In this document: piece after piece, positions 52,881 through 64,000 of the stretch
Layout: each line of letters starts with the position of its first letter
How positions within the stretch are numbered: the stretch's first letter is position 1
Source: Amycolatopsis vastitatis
GTDB lineage: Bacteria; Actinomycetota; Actinomycetes; Mycobacteriales; Pseudonocardiaceae
Length of the DNA: 64,000 nt
Assembly (NCBI RefSeq): GCF_002234595.1
Contig: NZ_NMUL01000010.1
Span: 1-64,000 of the forward strand
Direction of reading: 5' to 3'
Notes under the pieces: generated by a model
What the model was told of the DNA's origin: nothing
What the model saw: the letters and a program-made list of their open reading frames with translations, nothing else
Database searches by the model: none
Translations under genes and position numbers: made by a program

Positions 52881-53037
52881 CGGGCTCCGCCACCCGGCCC
52901 CCCGAAACCTGTGTTGCAGCCGGGGCTTCGCCCCGGGCCGGGGGCTCCGCCACCCGGACCCCCGAAAGACCTGTATTGCAGCCGGGGCTTCGCCCCGGGC
53001 CGGGGGCTTCGCCACCCGGACCCCCCGAAAGACCTCT
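52881..53037. repeat. Three imperfect tandem repeats of about 60 bp between bhp and bpsD
   Basis: Units begin near 52881, 52941 and 53002, each reading (C/G)GGGCT(C/T)CGCCACCCGG, then CCCCGAAA. The first two units continue through TGTTGCAGC or TATTGCAGC into CCGGGGCTTCGCCCCGG, a 7-bp stem on a TTC loop. The third ends early, where the bpsD ribosome site begins. Each unit can fold, giving several hairpins in the bhp-bpsD intergenic mRNA. Confidence 0.9.
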
Positions 53038-53049
53038 AGAGGAGACCGC

Positions 53050-54795
53050 ATGACCGGCGCGATCGTGCCCCCGTCCACGGCGCCCGCCCTGTTCGAGGCG
53101 GCCGCCGCCGCGGTGCCGGACCGGCCCGCCGTGGCGATGGGGACCACCACGCTGACCTACGCCGAGCTCAACACGCAGGCCAACCGGCTCGCGCGGCGGC
53201 TCGTGGCGCACGGGGTGGGCCCGGAGCGGCTGGTCGCACTGGCGATGCCGCGGTCGATCGAGTTCGCCGTCGCGATGCTGGCCGTGCACAAGGCCGGCGG
53301 TGCGTACGTGCCGATCGACCCGGACTACCCGGAGGAACGCCGTCAGCACATGCTGGCCGACACGGCGGCGCAGTGCCTGCTGTGCCTGCCCGGGCAGGAC
53401 GCGGCCGGCGCTCCCGTCGTGCTGAGCGTGGCGCCGGCGGAAACCGGCCGTCCCGAGCCGGACCTGGACGACTCCGACCGGCTCGCCCCGCTGCTGCCCA
53501 GTCACCCCGCGTACGTCATCTTCACCTCGGGCTCGACCGGGCAGCCGAAGGGCGTGGTGGTCACGCACCGGGGCATCCCGAACCTGGCCGCCGACTACGT
53601 GCACCGCCAGAACCTGTTGCCCGACAGCAGATTGCTGGCTTTCGCCTCCCCCAGCTTCGACGCCGCCGTCGCCGAGTTCTGGCCGATCTGGCTGGCCGGC
53701 GCCTGCCTGGTGCTGGCGCCCGCGCCGGACCTCATCCCCGGCGAGCCGCTCGCCCGGCTGGTCCGGGACCAGCACATCACCCACGTGACGCTGCCGCCGT
53801 CCGCGCTGGCACCGCTGGAGGAAGCCGGCGGCCTGCCCCCGGGGCTGACCCTCCTGGTCGCGGGCGAGGCGTGCCCGGCTCCGGTCGCGAAACGCTGGGC
53901 CTCCGGCCGCGTCATGATCAACGCCTACGGCCCCACCGAGGCCACGGTCGCGGTGACCGCGAGCGACCCGCTGACCGGTGACGGCACGCCGCCGATCGGC
54001 AGGCCGATCACCGGTGTCCACACCTACGTCCTGGACGACCGGCTGGCCCCCGTCCCGGACGGGACCGTGGGCGAGCTGTACATGACCGGCCCCGGCCTCG
54101 CCCGCGGTTACCTGCACCGGCCGGCCGCGACCGCCGAGCGGTTCCTGCCGGACCCGTTCGCCGGCCCGGGGGAGCGCATGTACCGCACCGGTGACCGGGT
54201 CCGGGCACGCCCGGACGGCCAGCTCGTCTTCGTCGGCCGGGCCGACGACCAGCTGAAGGTGCGCGGTCACCGGATCGAGCCTGCCGAGGTCGAGTCCGCG
54301 CTGCTCGCGGTGGACGGGGTGGCCCAGGCGGTGGTGACCGAGCACGACAACCGGCTCGTGGCCCATGTGGTCGGTGCCGGGGGCACGCGGGTGAGTGCCG
54401 AAGACCTGCTGCCGTCGCTGCGGAAGCAGCTGCCCGCCTACCTGGTCCCCGACGTGGTCGTCAGCCTGCCGCAGCTGCCCACCACCCCGAACGGCAAGGT
54501 CGACCGGGCCGCGCTGCCCGCTCCCGAACGGGAGGACGCCGGGCGCGCGGTCTCCGGGCGGCCGCCGAGCACGCCGACGGAAATCCACCTGGCCGCGTTG
54601 TTCGCCGAAGTGCTCGGGGTCAGCAGCGTCGGCGTGGAGGACAGCTTCTTCGACGTCGGCGGCCACTCGCTGCTCGCCACCCGGCTGGTGTCCCGCATCC
54701 GCGAAAGCCTGCGGGTCCGCCTGCGGGTGCAGGCCTTCTTCGACGCGCCCACCGTGGCCGAGCTCGCCAAGGTGCTCGACGCCGCCCTGACGTGA
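53050..54795 (+). CDS. bpsD: Tyrosine-loading NRPS didomain BpsD (A-T)
   Basis: A 581-residue adenylation-thiolation protein that loads tyrosine for beta-hydroxylation by OxyD in trans. The A domain (about 10-480) has FTSGSTGQPKG, AYGPTEATVAV and YRTGDRVR; specificity positions read roughly D-A-A-T-L-A-A-V-A with the invariant Lys in NGKVDRAAL, compatible with an aromatic substrate. The carrier motif is VGGHSLLATRL (Ser about 538). There is no condensation domain, as expected for a stand-alone loader. Start ATG with AGAGGAG upstream, just after the tandem repeats. This route is typical of vancomycin/balhimycin-type clusters; Actinoplanes-type ones hydroxylate tyrosine differently, as I recall. 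Confidence 0.9.
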   Translation: MTGAIVPPSTAPALFEAAAAAVPDRPAVAMGTTTLTYAELNTQANRLARRLVAHGVGPERLVALAMPRSIEFAVAMLAVHKAGGAYVPIDPDYPEERRQHMLADTAAQCLLCLPGQDAAGAPVVLSVAPAETGRPEPDLDDSDRLAPLLPSHPAYVIFTSGSTGQPKGVVVTHRGIPNLAADYVHRQNLLPDSRLLAFASPSFDAAVAEFWPIWLAGACLVLAPAPDLIPGEPLARLVRDQHITHVTLPPSALAPLEEAGGLPPGLTLLVAGEACPAPVAKRWASGRVMINAYGPTEATVAVTASDPLTGDGTPPIGRPITGVHTYVLDDRLAPVPDGTVGELYMTGPGLARGYLHRPAATAERFLPDPFAGPGERMYRTGDRVRARPDGQLVFVGRADDQLKVRGHRIEPAEVESALLAVDGVAQAVVTEHDNRLVAHVVGAGGTRVSAEDLLPSLRKQLPAYLVPDVVVSLPQLPTTPNGKVDRAALPAPEREDAGRAVSGRPPSTPTEIHLAALFAEVLGVSSVGVEDSFFDVGGHSLLATRLVSRIRESLRVRLRVQAFFDAPTVAELAKVLDAALT

Positions 54796-54809
54796 CCTGG
54801 AGACCCTTC

Positions 54810-56000
54810 ATGCAGACGACGAACGCCGTCGACCTCGGCAACCCCGACCTGTACACGACCCTGGAGCGGCACACCCGCTGGCGCGAGCTCGCGGCGGAAG
54901 ACGCGATGGTGTGGAGCGAACCGGGCAGTTCCCCCGGCGGCTTCTGGTCGGTGTTCTCGCACCGGGCGTGCGCCGCGGTCCTCGCGCCGTCGGCGCCGCT
55001 CACCTCCGAGTACGGGATGATGATCGGCTTCGACCGCGACCACCCCGACAACTCGGGCGGCCGGATGATGGTGGTCTCCGAACACGAGCAGCACCGCAAG
55101 CTGCGCAAGCTCGTCGGGCCGCTGCTGTCCCGGGCGGCCGCGCGCAAGCTGGCGGAGCGGGTGCGGACCGAGGTCGGCGGCCTGCTCGACGGGGTGCTCG
55201 ACGGCGGGGTGTGCGACGTGGCCACGGCGATCGGCCCTCGCATTCCCGCCGCGGTCGTGTGCGAGATCCTCGGCGTGCCCGCCGAGGACGAGGACATGCT
55301 CATCGACCTGACCAACCACGCGTTCGGCGGCGAGGACGAGCTGTTCGACGGGATGACGCCACGGCAGGCGCACACCGAGATCCTCGTCTACTTCGACGAA
55401 CTGATCACCGCGCGCCGCAAGGACCCCGGCGACGACCTCGTCAGCACGCTGGTGACCGACGACGAGCTCACGATCGACGACGTGCTGCTCAACTGCGACA
55501 ACGTGCTGATCGGCGGCAACGAGACCACGCGGCACGCGATCACCGGCGCGGTGCACGCGCTGGCGACGGTGCCCGGCCTGCTGACCGCGCTGCGGGACGG
55601 GAGCGCGGACGCCGACACCGTCGTGGAGGAGGTGCTGCGCTGGACCTCGCCCGCGATGCACGTGCTCCGGGTGACGACCGCCGACGTCACGATCAACGGC
55701 CGTGACCTCCCGCCGGGCACCCCGGTGGTGGCGTGGCTGCCCGCCGCGAACCGGGACCCCGCCGAGTTCGACGACCCCGACGCGTTCGTGCCGGAGCGAA
55801 AACCCAACCGGCACATCACCTTCGGGCACGGCATGCACCACTGCCTCGGGTCCGCGCTCGCGCGCATCGAGCTGTCGGTCGTGCTGCGGGTGCTGGCCGA
55901 GCGGGTGTCCCGGGTGGAGCTGGAACGGGAGCCGGAATGGTTGCGGGCGATCGTCGTGCAGGGGTACCGGGAGCTCCCGGTGCGGTTCACGGCGCGCTGA
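54810..56000 (+). CDS. oxyD: Cytochrome P450 OxyD (tyrosine beta-hydroxylase)
   Basis: A 396-residue P450 that hydroxylates the beta-carbon of tyrosine bound to BpsD. Nearly every stretch matches the OxyD I know, from MQTTNAVDLGNPDLYTTLER at the start to VQGYRELPVRF at the end. Haem loop FGHGMHHCLG with Cys near 345, ExxR in EEVLRW, and a canonical I-helix IGGNETTRHA with the acid-Thr pair, in contrast to the cross-linking Oxys and as expected for a true hydroxylase. The ATG at 54810 has GGAG 7 bases upstream; a GTG at 54792 overlapping the bpsD stop is less likely. Confidence 0.94.
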   Translation: MQTTNAVDLGNPDLYTTLERHTRWRELAAEDAMVWSEPGSSPGGFWSVFSHRACAAVLAPSAPLTSEYGMMIGFDRDHPDNSGGRMMVVSEHEQHRKLRKLVGPLLSRAAARKLAERVRTEVGGLLDGVLDGGVCDVATAIGPRIPAAVVCEILGVPAEDEDMLIDLTNHAFGGEDELFDGMTPRQAHTEILVYFDELITARRKDPGDDLVSTLVTDDELTIDDVLLNCDNVLIGGNETTRHAITGAVHALATVPGLLTALRDGSADADTVVEEVLRWTSPAMHVLRVTTADVTINGRDLPPGTPVVAWLPAANRDPAEFDDPDAFVPERKPNRHITFGHGMHHCLGSALARIELSVVLRVLAERVSRVELEREPEWLRAIVVQGYRELPVRFTAR

Positions 56001-56043
56001 CCCATCCGTCCACTATGGACTCCGAGGCGCTGTGGCCGTCCGC

Positions 56044-56068
56044 GGTGTCAACCGGACACCGTTGATAC
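56044..56068. promoter_or_regulatory. Nested inverted repeats upstream of hmaS
   Basis: GTGTCAAC (56045-56052), 8 bases, then GTTGATAC (56061-56068) form an inverted repeat with one mismatch. Nested in it, GGTGTC (56044-56049) and GACACC (56055-56060) pair perfectly across 5 bases. It lies about 60 bases before hmaS and differs from the Bbr-type site. It could be an operator for another regulator; there is no direct evidence. Confidence 0.35.
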
Positions 56069-56116
56069 GCAAGGGGCTTGGAGCCATCCTGGGGAATGAG
56101 CGTTACTTCTATTTAA

Positions 56117-58278
<2,162 letters not shown>

Positions 58279-58341
58279 TTTCCGCGCGCCCGGCCCGTTC
58301 GATCCGCCCGCCCGTACGAAGTCCTTTCCCGAAGGAGGAAA

Positions 58342-59700
58342 ATGCTGCACACCTTTGCCGCGGCGAGCGCGCCGGTCGCCCCGATCGCCGCGCACAGTCT
58401 CCTGGTCTTCCTGCTGCAGGTCGGCCTGCTGCTCCTGCTCGCCGTCGTCTTCGGGCGGCTGGCCGGCCGGTTCGGGATGCCCGCGGTCGTCGGTGAGCTG
58501 TTCGTCGGGGTGATCCTCGGTCCGTCGCTGCTGGGCTGGGCGGCGCCGGGCCTGCACAGCTGGCTGTTCCCGGCCGCCACCGAGCAGTACCACCTGCTCG
58601 ACGCCGTCGGCCAGGTCGGCGTCCTGCTGCTGGTCGGCCTCACCGGCGTGCAGATGGACATGGGGCTGGCCCGCAAGCGCGGCCTCACCGCGGCCGGGGT
58701 CAGCATCGGCGGCCTGGTCCTTCCGCTCGGCCTCGGTATCGGGGCGGGTTACCTGCTGCCGAAGGTGCTCGTCCCGGAGGGCACCGACGTCACCGTCTTC
58801 GCGATGTTCCTGGGCGTGGCCCTGTGCGTCAGCGCCATCCCGGTCATCGCCAAGACACTCATCGACATGAAACTGCTGCACCGCAACATCGGGCAGCTCA
58901 CGCTCACCGCCGGGATGATCGACGACGTCTTCGGCTGGTTCATGCTGTCCGTCGTCAGCGCGATGGCCGTCAACGCGGTCTCCGCCGGCACCGTGCTGAC
59001 CTCGCTGGCCTACCTGGTCGCCATCATCGCCTTCTGCTGCACCCTCGGCCGTCCGCTGGCCCGGGGCGTGCTCCGCGTCGCGGCCAGGTCCGACGGCCCC
59101 GGGCTCACCGTCGCGACCGCCGTGGTCCTGATCTTCCTCGCCGCGGCCGGTACGCAGGCTCTCGGGCTGGAGGCGGTCTTCGGCGCGTTCCTCTGCGGCA
59201 TCCTGCTCGGGACGGCGGGCAAGGTGGATCCGGCCAAGCTCGCCCCCCTGCGCACGGTCGTCCTGTCGGGACTCGCCCCCCTCTTCTTCGCCACGGCCGG
59301 GTTGCGGATGGACCTCACCGCGCTGACCCACCCGGTCGTCCTGCTCACCGGGCTGGCGGTGCTCGCCCTGGCCATCGCGGGCAAGTTCGCCGGCGCGTTC
59401 GCCGGCGCGCGGCTGAGCGGCCTGAACAAATGGGAAGGGCTGGCGCTCGGCGCCGGGCTGAACGCGCGGGGAGTCATCCAGGTCGTGGTGGCCATGGTCG
59501 GCCTGCGGCTGGGTATCCTCAGCGTGGAGGTCTACACGATCATCATCCTCGTCGCGATCGTCACTTCCCTGATGGCGGCACCGATCCTGCGGTTCGCGAT
59601 GTCCAAAGTGGAGCAAACTGCCGAGGAGCAGGTCCGCGAGACCGAGCACCGGGCGTGGACCTCGCCGCCGGCGGCGAACCAGAACGAGCAGGTTCCCTGA
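58342..59700 (+). CDS. Cation/proton antiporter (CPA2 family)
   Basis: A 452-residue integral membrane protein with about 12-13 hydrophobic helices, of the Na+/H+ or K+/H+ exchanger family. Landmarks are GRLAGRFGMPAVVGELFVGVILGP near the N-terminus, GLTGVQMDM, and GLNARGVIQVVVAMVGL with the conserved Asn-Ala-Arg-Gly in the penultimate helix region. An antiporter occupies this same slot in balhimycin- and vancomycin-type clusters, where I recall it is not essential for the product's structure. It may balance pH or ions during production, or help transport. The ATG follows GAAGGAGG. The gene runs close behind hmo (63 bases). Confidence 0.88.
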   Translation: MLHTFAAASAPVAPIAAHSLLVFLLQVGLLLLLAVVFGRLAGRFGMPAVVGELFVGVILGPSLLGWAAPGLHSWLFPAATEQYHLLDAVGQVGVLLLVGLTGVQMDMGLARKRGLTAAGVSIGGLVLPLGLGIGAGYLLPKVLVPEGTDVTVFAMFLGVALCVSAIPVIAKTLIDMKLLHRNIGQLTLTAGMIDDVFGWFMLSVVSAMAVNAVSAGTVLTSLAYLVAIIAFCCTLGRPLARGVLRVAARSDGPGLTVATAVVLIFLAAAGTQALGLEAVFGAFLCGILLGTAGKVDPAKLAPLRTVVLSGLAPLFFATAGLRMDLTALTHPVVLLTGLAVLALAIAGKFAGAFAGARLSGLNKWEGLALGAGLNARGVIQVVVAMVGLRLGILSVEVYTIIILVAIVTSLMAAPILRFAMSKVEQTAEEQVRETEHRAWTSPPAANQNEQVP

Positions 59701-59725
59701 CGGCTTTCCCGTACCGATTTCGTGA

Positions 59726-59769
59726 CCTCGGGCGGCCTTGGACGAGCTGGCCGCCGAGATCGCCCGAGG
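59726..59769. promoter_or_regulatory. Nested inverted repeat upstream of the dpg operon
   Basis: CCTCGGGCG (59726-59734) and CGCCCGAGG (59761-59769) are exact complements, enclosing a second pair GCGGCC/GGCCGC. It begins 25 bases after the antiporter stop and ends 58 bases before the small upstream ORF. It could be the antiporter terminator or a regulatory stem-loop of the dpg leader. The DNA just after it (GTTACTTTCGTTTGG) is AT-richer, as in a promoter. Confidence 0.5.
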
Positions 59770-59826
59770 TTACTTTCGTTTGGTGGATGACCATTTTCGA
59801 CGGCTGGAACTCGAAAGGTGAAAGCA

Positions 59827-59895
59827 ATGGCCGTGTCGCAAGTCAAGCAGCTCCTGCGAAGCAAGCTCAGAACCTGGGGGTGGATGTACCGATGA
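59827..59895 (+). CDS. 22-residue upstream ORF coupled to dpgA
   Basis: A short frame starting MAVSQVKQLL and ending LRTWGWMYR, with two Trp and one Tyr codon in its last six. An AAAGGTGA box lies 6-7 bases before its ATG, a better ribosome site than the one in front of dpgA. Its TGA overlaps the dpgA ATG (ATGA), the arrangement of translationally coupled genes. It could be a leader peptide that couples or tunes dpgA translation, possibly sensing aromatic amino-acid supply, but no alternative attenuator stems were proved. It may also be a simple upstream ORF kept only for coupling. Confidence 0.5.
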   Translation: MAVSQVKQLLRSKLRTWGWMYR

Positions 59896-60985
59896 CTGTC
59901 GCCGTCGCACCGGCCGAGGACCTTTCCGTTCTCACCGGGCTCACCGAGATCACCAGGGTCGCCGGCGTGGGGACCGCCGTGTCCGCCACCTCCTACTCCC
60001 AGACCGAGCTGCTCGAAATCCTCGACGTCGAGGATCCCAAGATCCGCTCGGTGTTCCTGAACAGCGCGATCGACCGGCGTTTTCTCACGCTTCCCCCGGA
60101 AAGTCCCGGTGGGGGACGCGCGTCCGAACCGCAGGGCGACCTCCTCGACAAGCACAAGGAGATCGCCGTCGACATGGGCTGCCGGGCCCTCGAGGCCTGC
60201 CTGAAGTCGGCGGGAGCGACGCTTTCGGACCTGCGTCACCTGTGCTGCGTCACCTCGACCGGGTTCCTGACGCCCGGCCTCAGCGCGCTGGTCATCCGTG
60301 AACTGGGCATCGACCCGCACTGCAGCCGTTCGGACATCGTGGGCATGGGGTGCAACGCCGGCCTGAACGCGCTCAACGTCGTCGCGGGCTGGTCCGCGGC
60401 GCACCCGGGTGAACTCGGCGTCGTCCTGTGCAGTGAGGCGTGTTCCGCGGCCTACGCCCTGGACGGCACCATGCGGACCGCGGTCGTCAACAGCCTCTTC
60501 GGCGACGGGTCCGCCGCGCTCGCCGTGGTTTCCGGTGACGGGCGCGTGCCCGGCCCGCGGATCCTGAAGTTCGCGAGCTACATCATCACCGACGCGCTCG
60601 ACGCCATGCGCTACGACTGGGACCGCGACCAGGACCGGTTCAGCTTCTTCCTCGACCCGCAGATTCCGTACGTGGTCGGGGCGCACGCGGAGATCGTCGC
60701 GGACCGGCTGCTGTCCGGCACGGGCCTGCGGCGCAGCGACATCGGTCATTGGCTGGTGCATTCCGGTGGCAAGAAGGTGATCGACTCCGTCGTCGTCAAC
60801 CTCGGCCTCAGCCGCCACGACGTCCGCCACACCACCGGGGTTCTCCGTGACTACGGGAACCTTTCCAGCGGCTCCTTCCTCTTCTCCTACGAACGGCTCG
60901 CCGAAGAAGGCGTCACCCGGCCCGGAGACTACGGCGTCCTGATGACCATGGGACCCGGGTCCACAATCGAAATGGCGCTGATCCA

Positions 60986-60992
<7 letters not shown>
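59892..60992 (+). CDS. dpgA: Type III polyketide synthase DpgA
   Basis: A 366-residue chalcone-synthase-like enzyme that condenses four malonyl-CoA into 3,5-dihydroxyphenylacetyl-CoA, helped by DpgB and DpgD. The sequence is very close to known DpgA (ILDVEDPKIRSVFLNSAIDR, DPQIPYVVGAHAEIV). The catalytic Cys is in GMGCNAGLNA (about residue 154), the His in HWLVHSGGKK and the Asn in YGNLSSGSFL. The ATG at 59892 overlaps the stop of the small upstream ORF. A longer form starting at the GTG at 59880 (MDVPMT) is possible. It heads the tightly overlapping dpgA-B-C-D operon. Confidence 0.94.
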
Positions 60993-63749
<2,757 letters not shown>

Positions 63750-63856
63750 CTCGGCTGTTCGGTGGTTTCGAGTGAGGATGGTGCGGAGATGTCGGTGACG
63801 ATATTCGCTGTGACGGCGCGAGGGAGCCGGGCCACGGCCGGGCTGGGGTGGCCGCG

Positions 63857-64000
63857 ATGACCCACACCGTCGCCACGATCGAGCTCGACAACCAGCGCAT
63901 CGACCGGATCGTCCCGCTGGTCACCCCGGCCCTGCTGCACCACGAAATGCCGCTCAGCGCCACCGCGGCCGAGACGGTGCGAAAGGGCCGCGAGACCGTC
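63857..64000 (+). CDS. DAHP synthase, class I, N-terminal part (cut by the window edge)
   Basis: The 48 visible residues (MTHTVATIELDNQRIDRI, then VTPALLHHEMPLSATAAETV and RKGRETV) follow the pattern of the N-terminus of AroG/AroF-type 3-deoxy-D-arabino-heptulosonate-7-phosphate synthases (NLRI-x-E-I, PPxxLxxxxP, A-x-TVxxxRxxI). An extra DAHP synthase lies after dpgD in balhimycin-type clusters, where it increases shikimate flux for the five to seven aromatic residues of the product. The ATG has GGGGTGG a few bases upstream. The catalytic barrel lies outside the window. Confidence 0.75.
   Translation, partial: MTHTVATIELDNQRIDRIVPLVTPALLHHEMPLSATAAETVRKGRETV

Noticed and set aside
52881..53037. 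CRISPR-like array between bhp and bpsD
   Set aside because: There are only three units, the repeated part makes up nearly the whole period, there are no unique spacers and no cas genes.
54792..54809. GTG start of oxyD overlapping the bpsD stop
   Set aside because: The ATG at 54810 has a well-placed GGAG and gives the N-terminus known for OxyD.
56007..56019. GTCCACTATGGAC before hmaS as a regulator site
   Set aside because: It is a compact palindrome with half-sites nearly touching, not the 17-base arrangement, and it lies right behind the oxyD stop.

Overview
The window is high-GC actinobacterial DNA, most like Amycolatopsis or another Pseudonocardiaceae. It holds nearly all of a glycopeptide antibiotic gene cluster. 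The gene set (Hpg, Dpg and beta-hydroxytyrosine supply, heptapeptide NRPS, cross-linking P450s, halogenase, glycosyltransferases, StrR-like regulator) leaves little doubt about the class. I had no database, so family names rest on recognised sequences and motifs.

Layout. 1-3001 is the border: the start of a manganese catalase, a small Cys/His protein, a VanS/VanR-like pair (vnlS, vnlR) and a VanY-type D,D-carboxypeptidase. 3002-3808 has no intact gene, but holds a frameshifted relic of the hydroxymandelate oxidase gene, and a perfect operator for the cluster regulator lies inside that relic. 3809-7986 holds the StrR/Bbr-like regulator, prephenate dehydrogenase and ABC exporter. 7989-35503 holds four NRPS genes split 2-1-3-1 (modules 1-2, 3, 4-6, 7), with predicted residues Hpg-Tyr/Bht-Dpg-Hpg-Hpg-Tyr/Bht-Dpg, followed by an MbtH protein. 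35573-41973 holds OxyA, OxyE, OxyB, OxyC and a halogenase. 42033-50471 is the tailoring block: two glycosyltransferases, two LmbE-type deacetylase paralogues, an N-acyltransferase, a membrane mannosyltransferase, a hotdog thioesterase and an N-methyltransferase. 50558-64000 holds precursor genes: hpgT (reverse strand), bhp-bpsD-oxyD, hmaS-hmo, a cation antiporter, dpgA-D and the start of a DAHP synthase.

How it works together. DAHP synthase and prephenate dehydrogenase raise aromatic flux. HmaS, Hmo and HpgT make Hpg; DpgA-D and HpgT make Dpg; BpsD, OxyD and Bhp make beta-hydroxytyrosine. The NRPS builds a heptapeptide that four P450s cross-link on the X domain of module 7. Dpg at module 3 plus OxyE point to a four-ring, teicoplanin/ristocetin-type aglycone. 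Glycosylation, deacetylation, N-acylation, mannosylation and N-methylation then predict an N-methylated mannosyl lipoglycopeptide. This pairs a teicoplanin-like scaffold and decoration with the beta-hydroxytyrosine route of vancomycin/balhimycin clusters. I saw no vanHAX, hexose oxidase, sulfotransferase or vancosamine genes here.

Most notable: (1) the regulator's own operator sits in a relic of the hmo FMN-site codons, where a net 1-bp insertion turns a 16-bp half-site spacer into 17 bp; (2) one of the two deacetylase paralogues has lost its catalytic Asp and a zinc-ligand His; (3) an eroded adenylation-domain remnant lies between the X and TE domains, so X-relic-TE looks like a degenerate eighth module; (4) a 22-codon ORF is ATGA-coupled to dpgA; (5) near-identical hairpins flank the N-methyltransferase gene; (6) three roughly 60-bp tandem repeats lie between bhp and bpsD.
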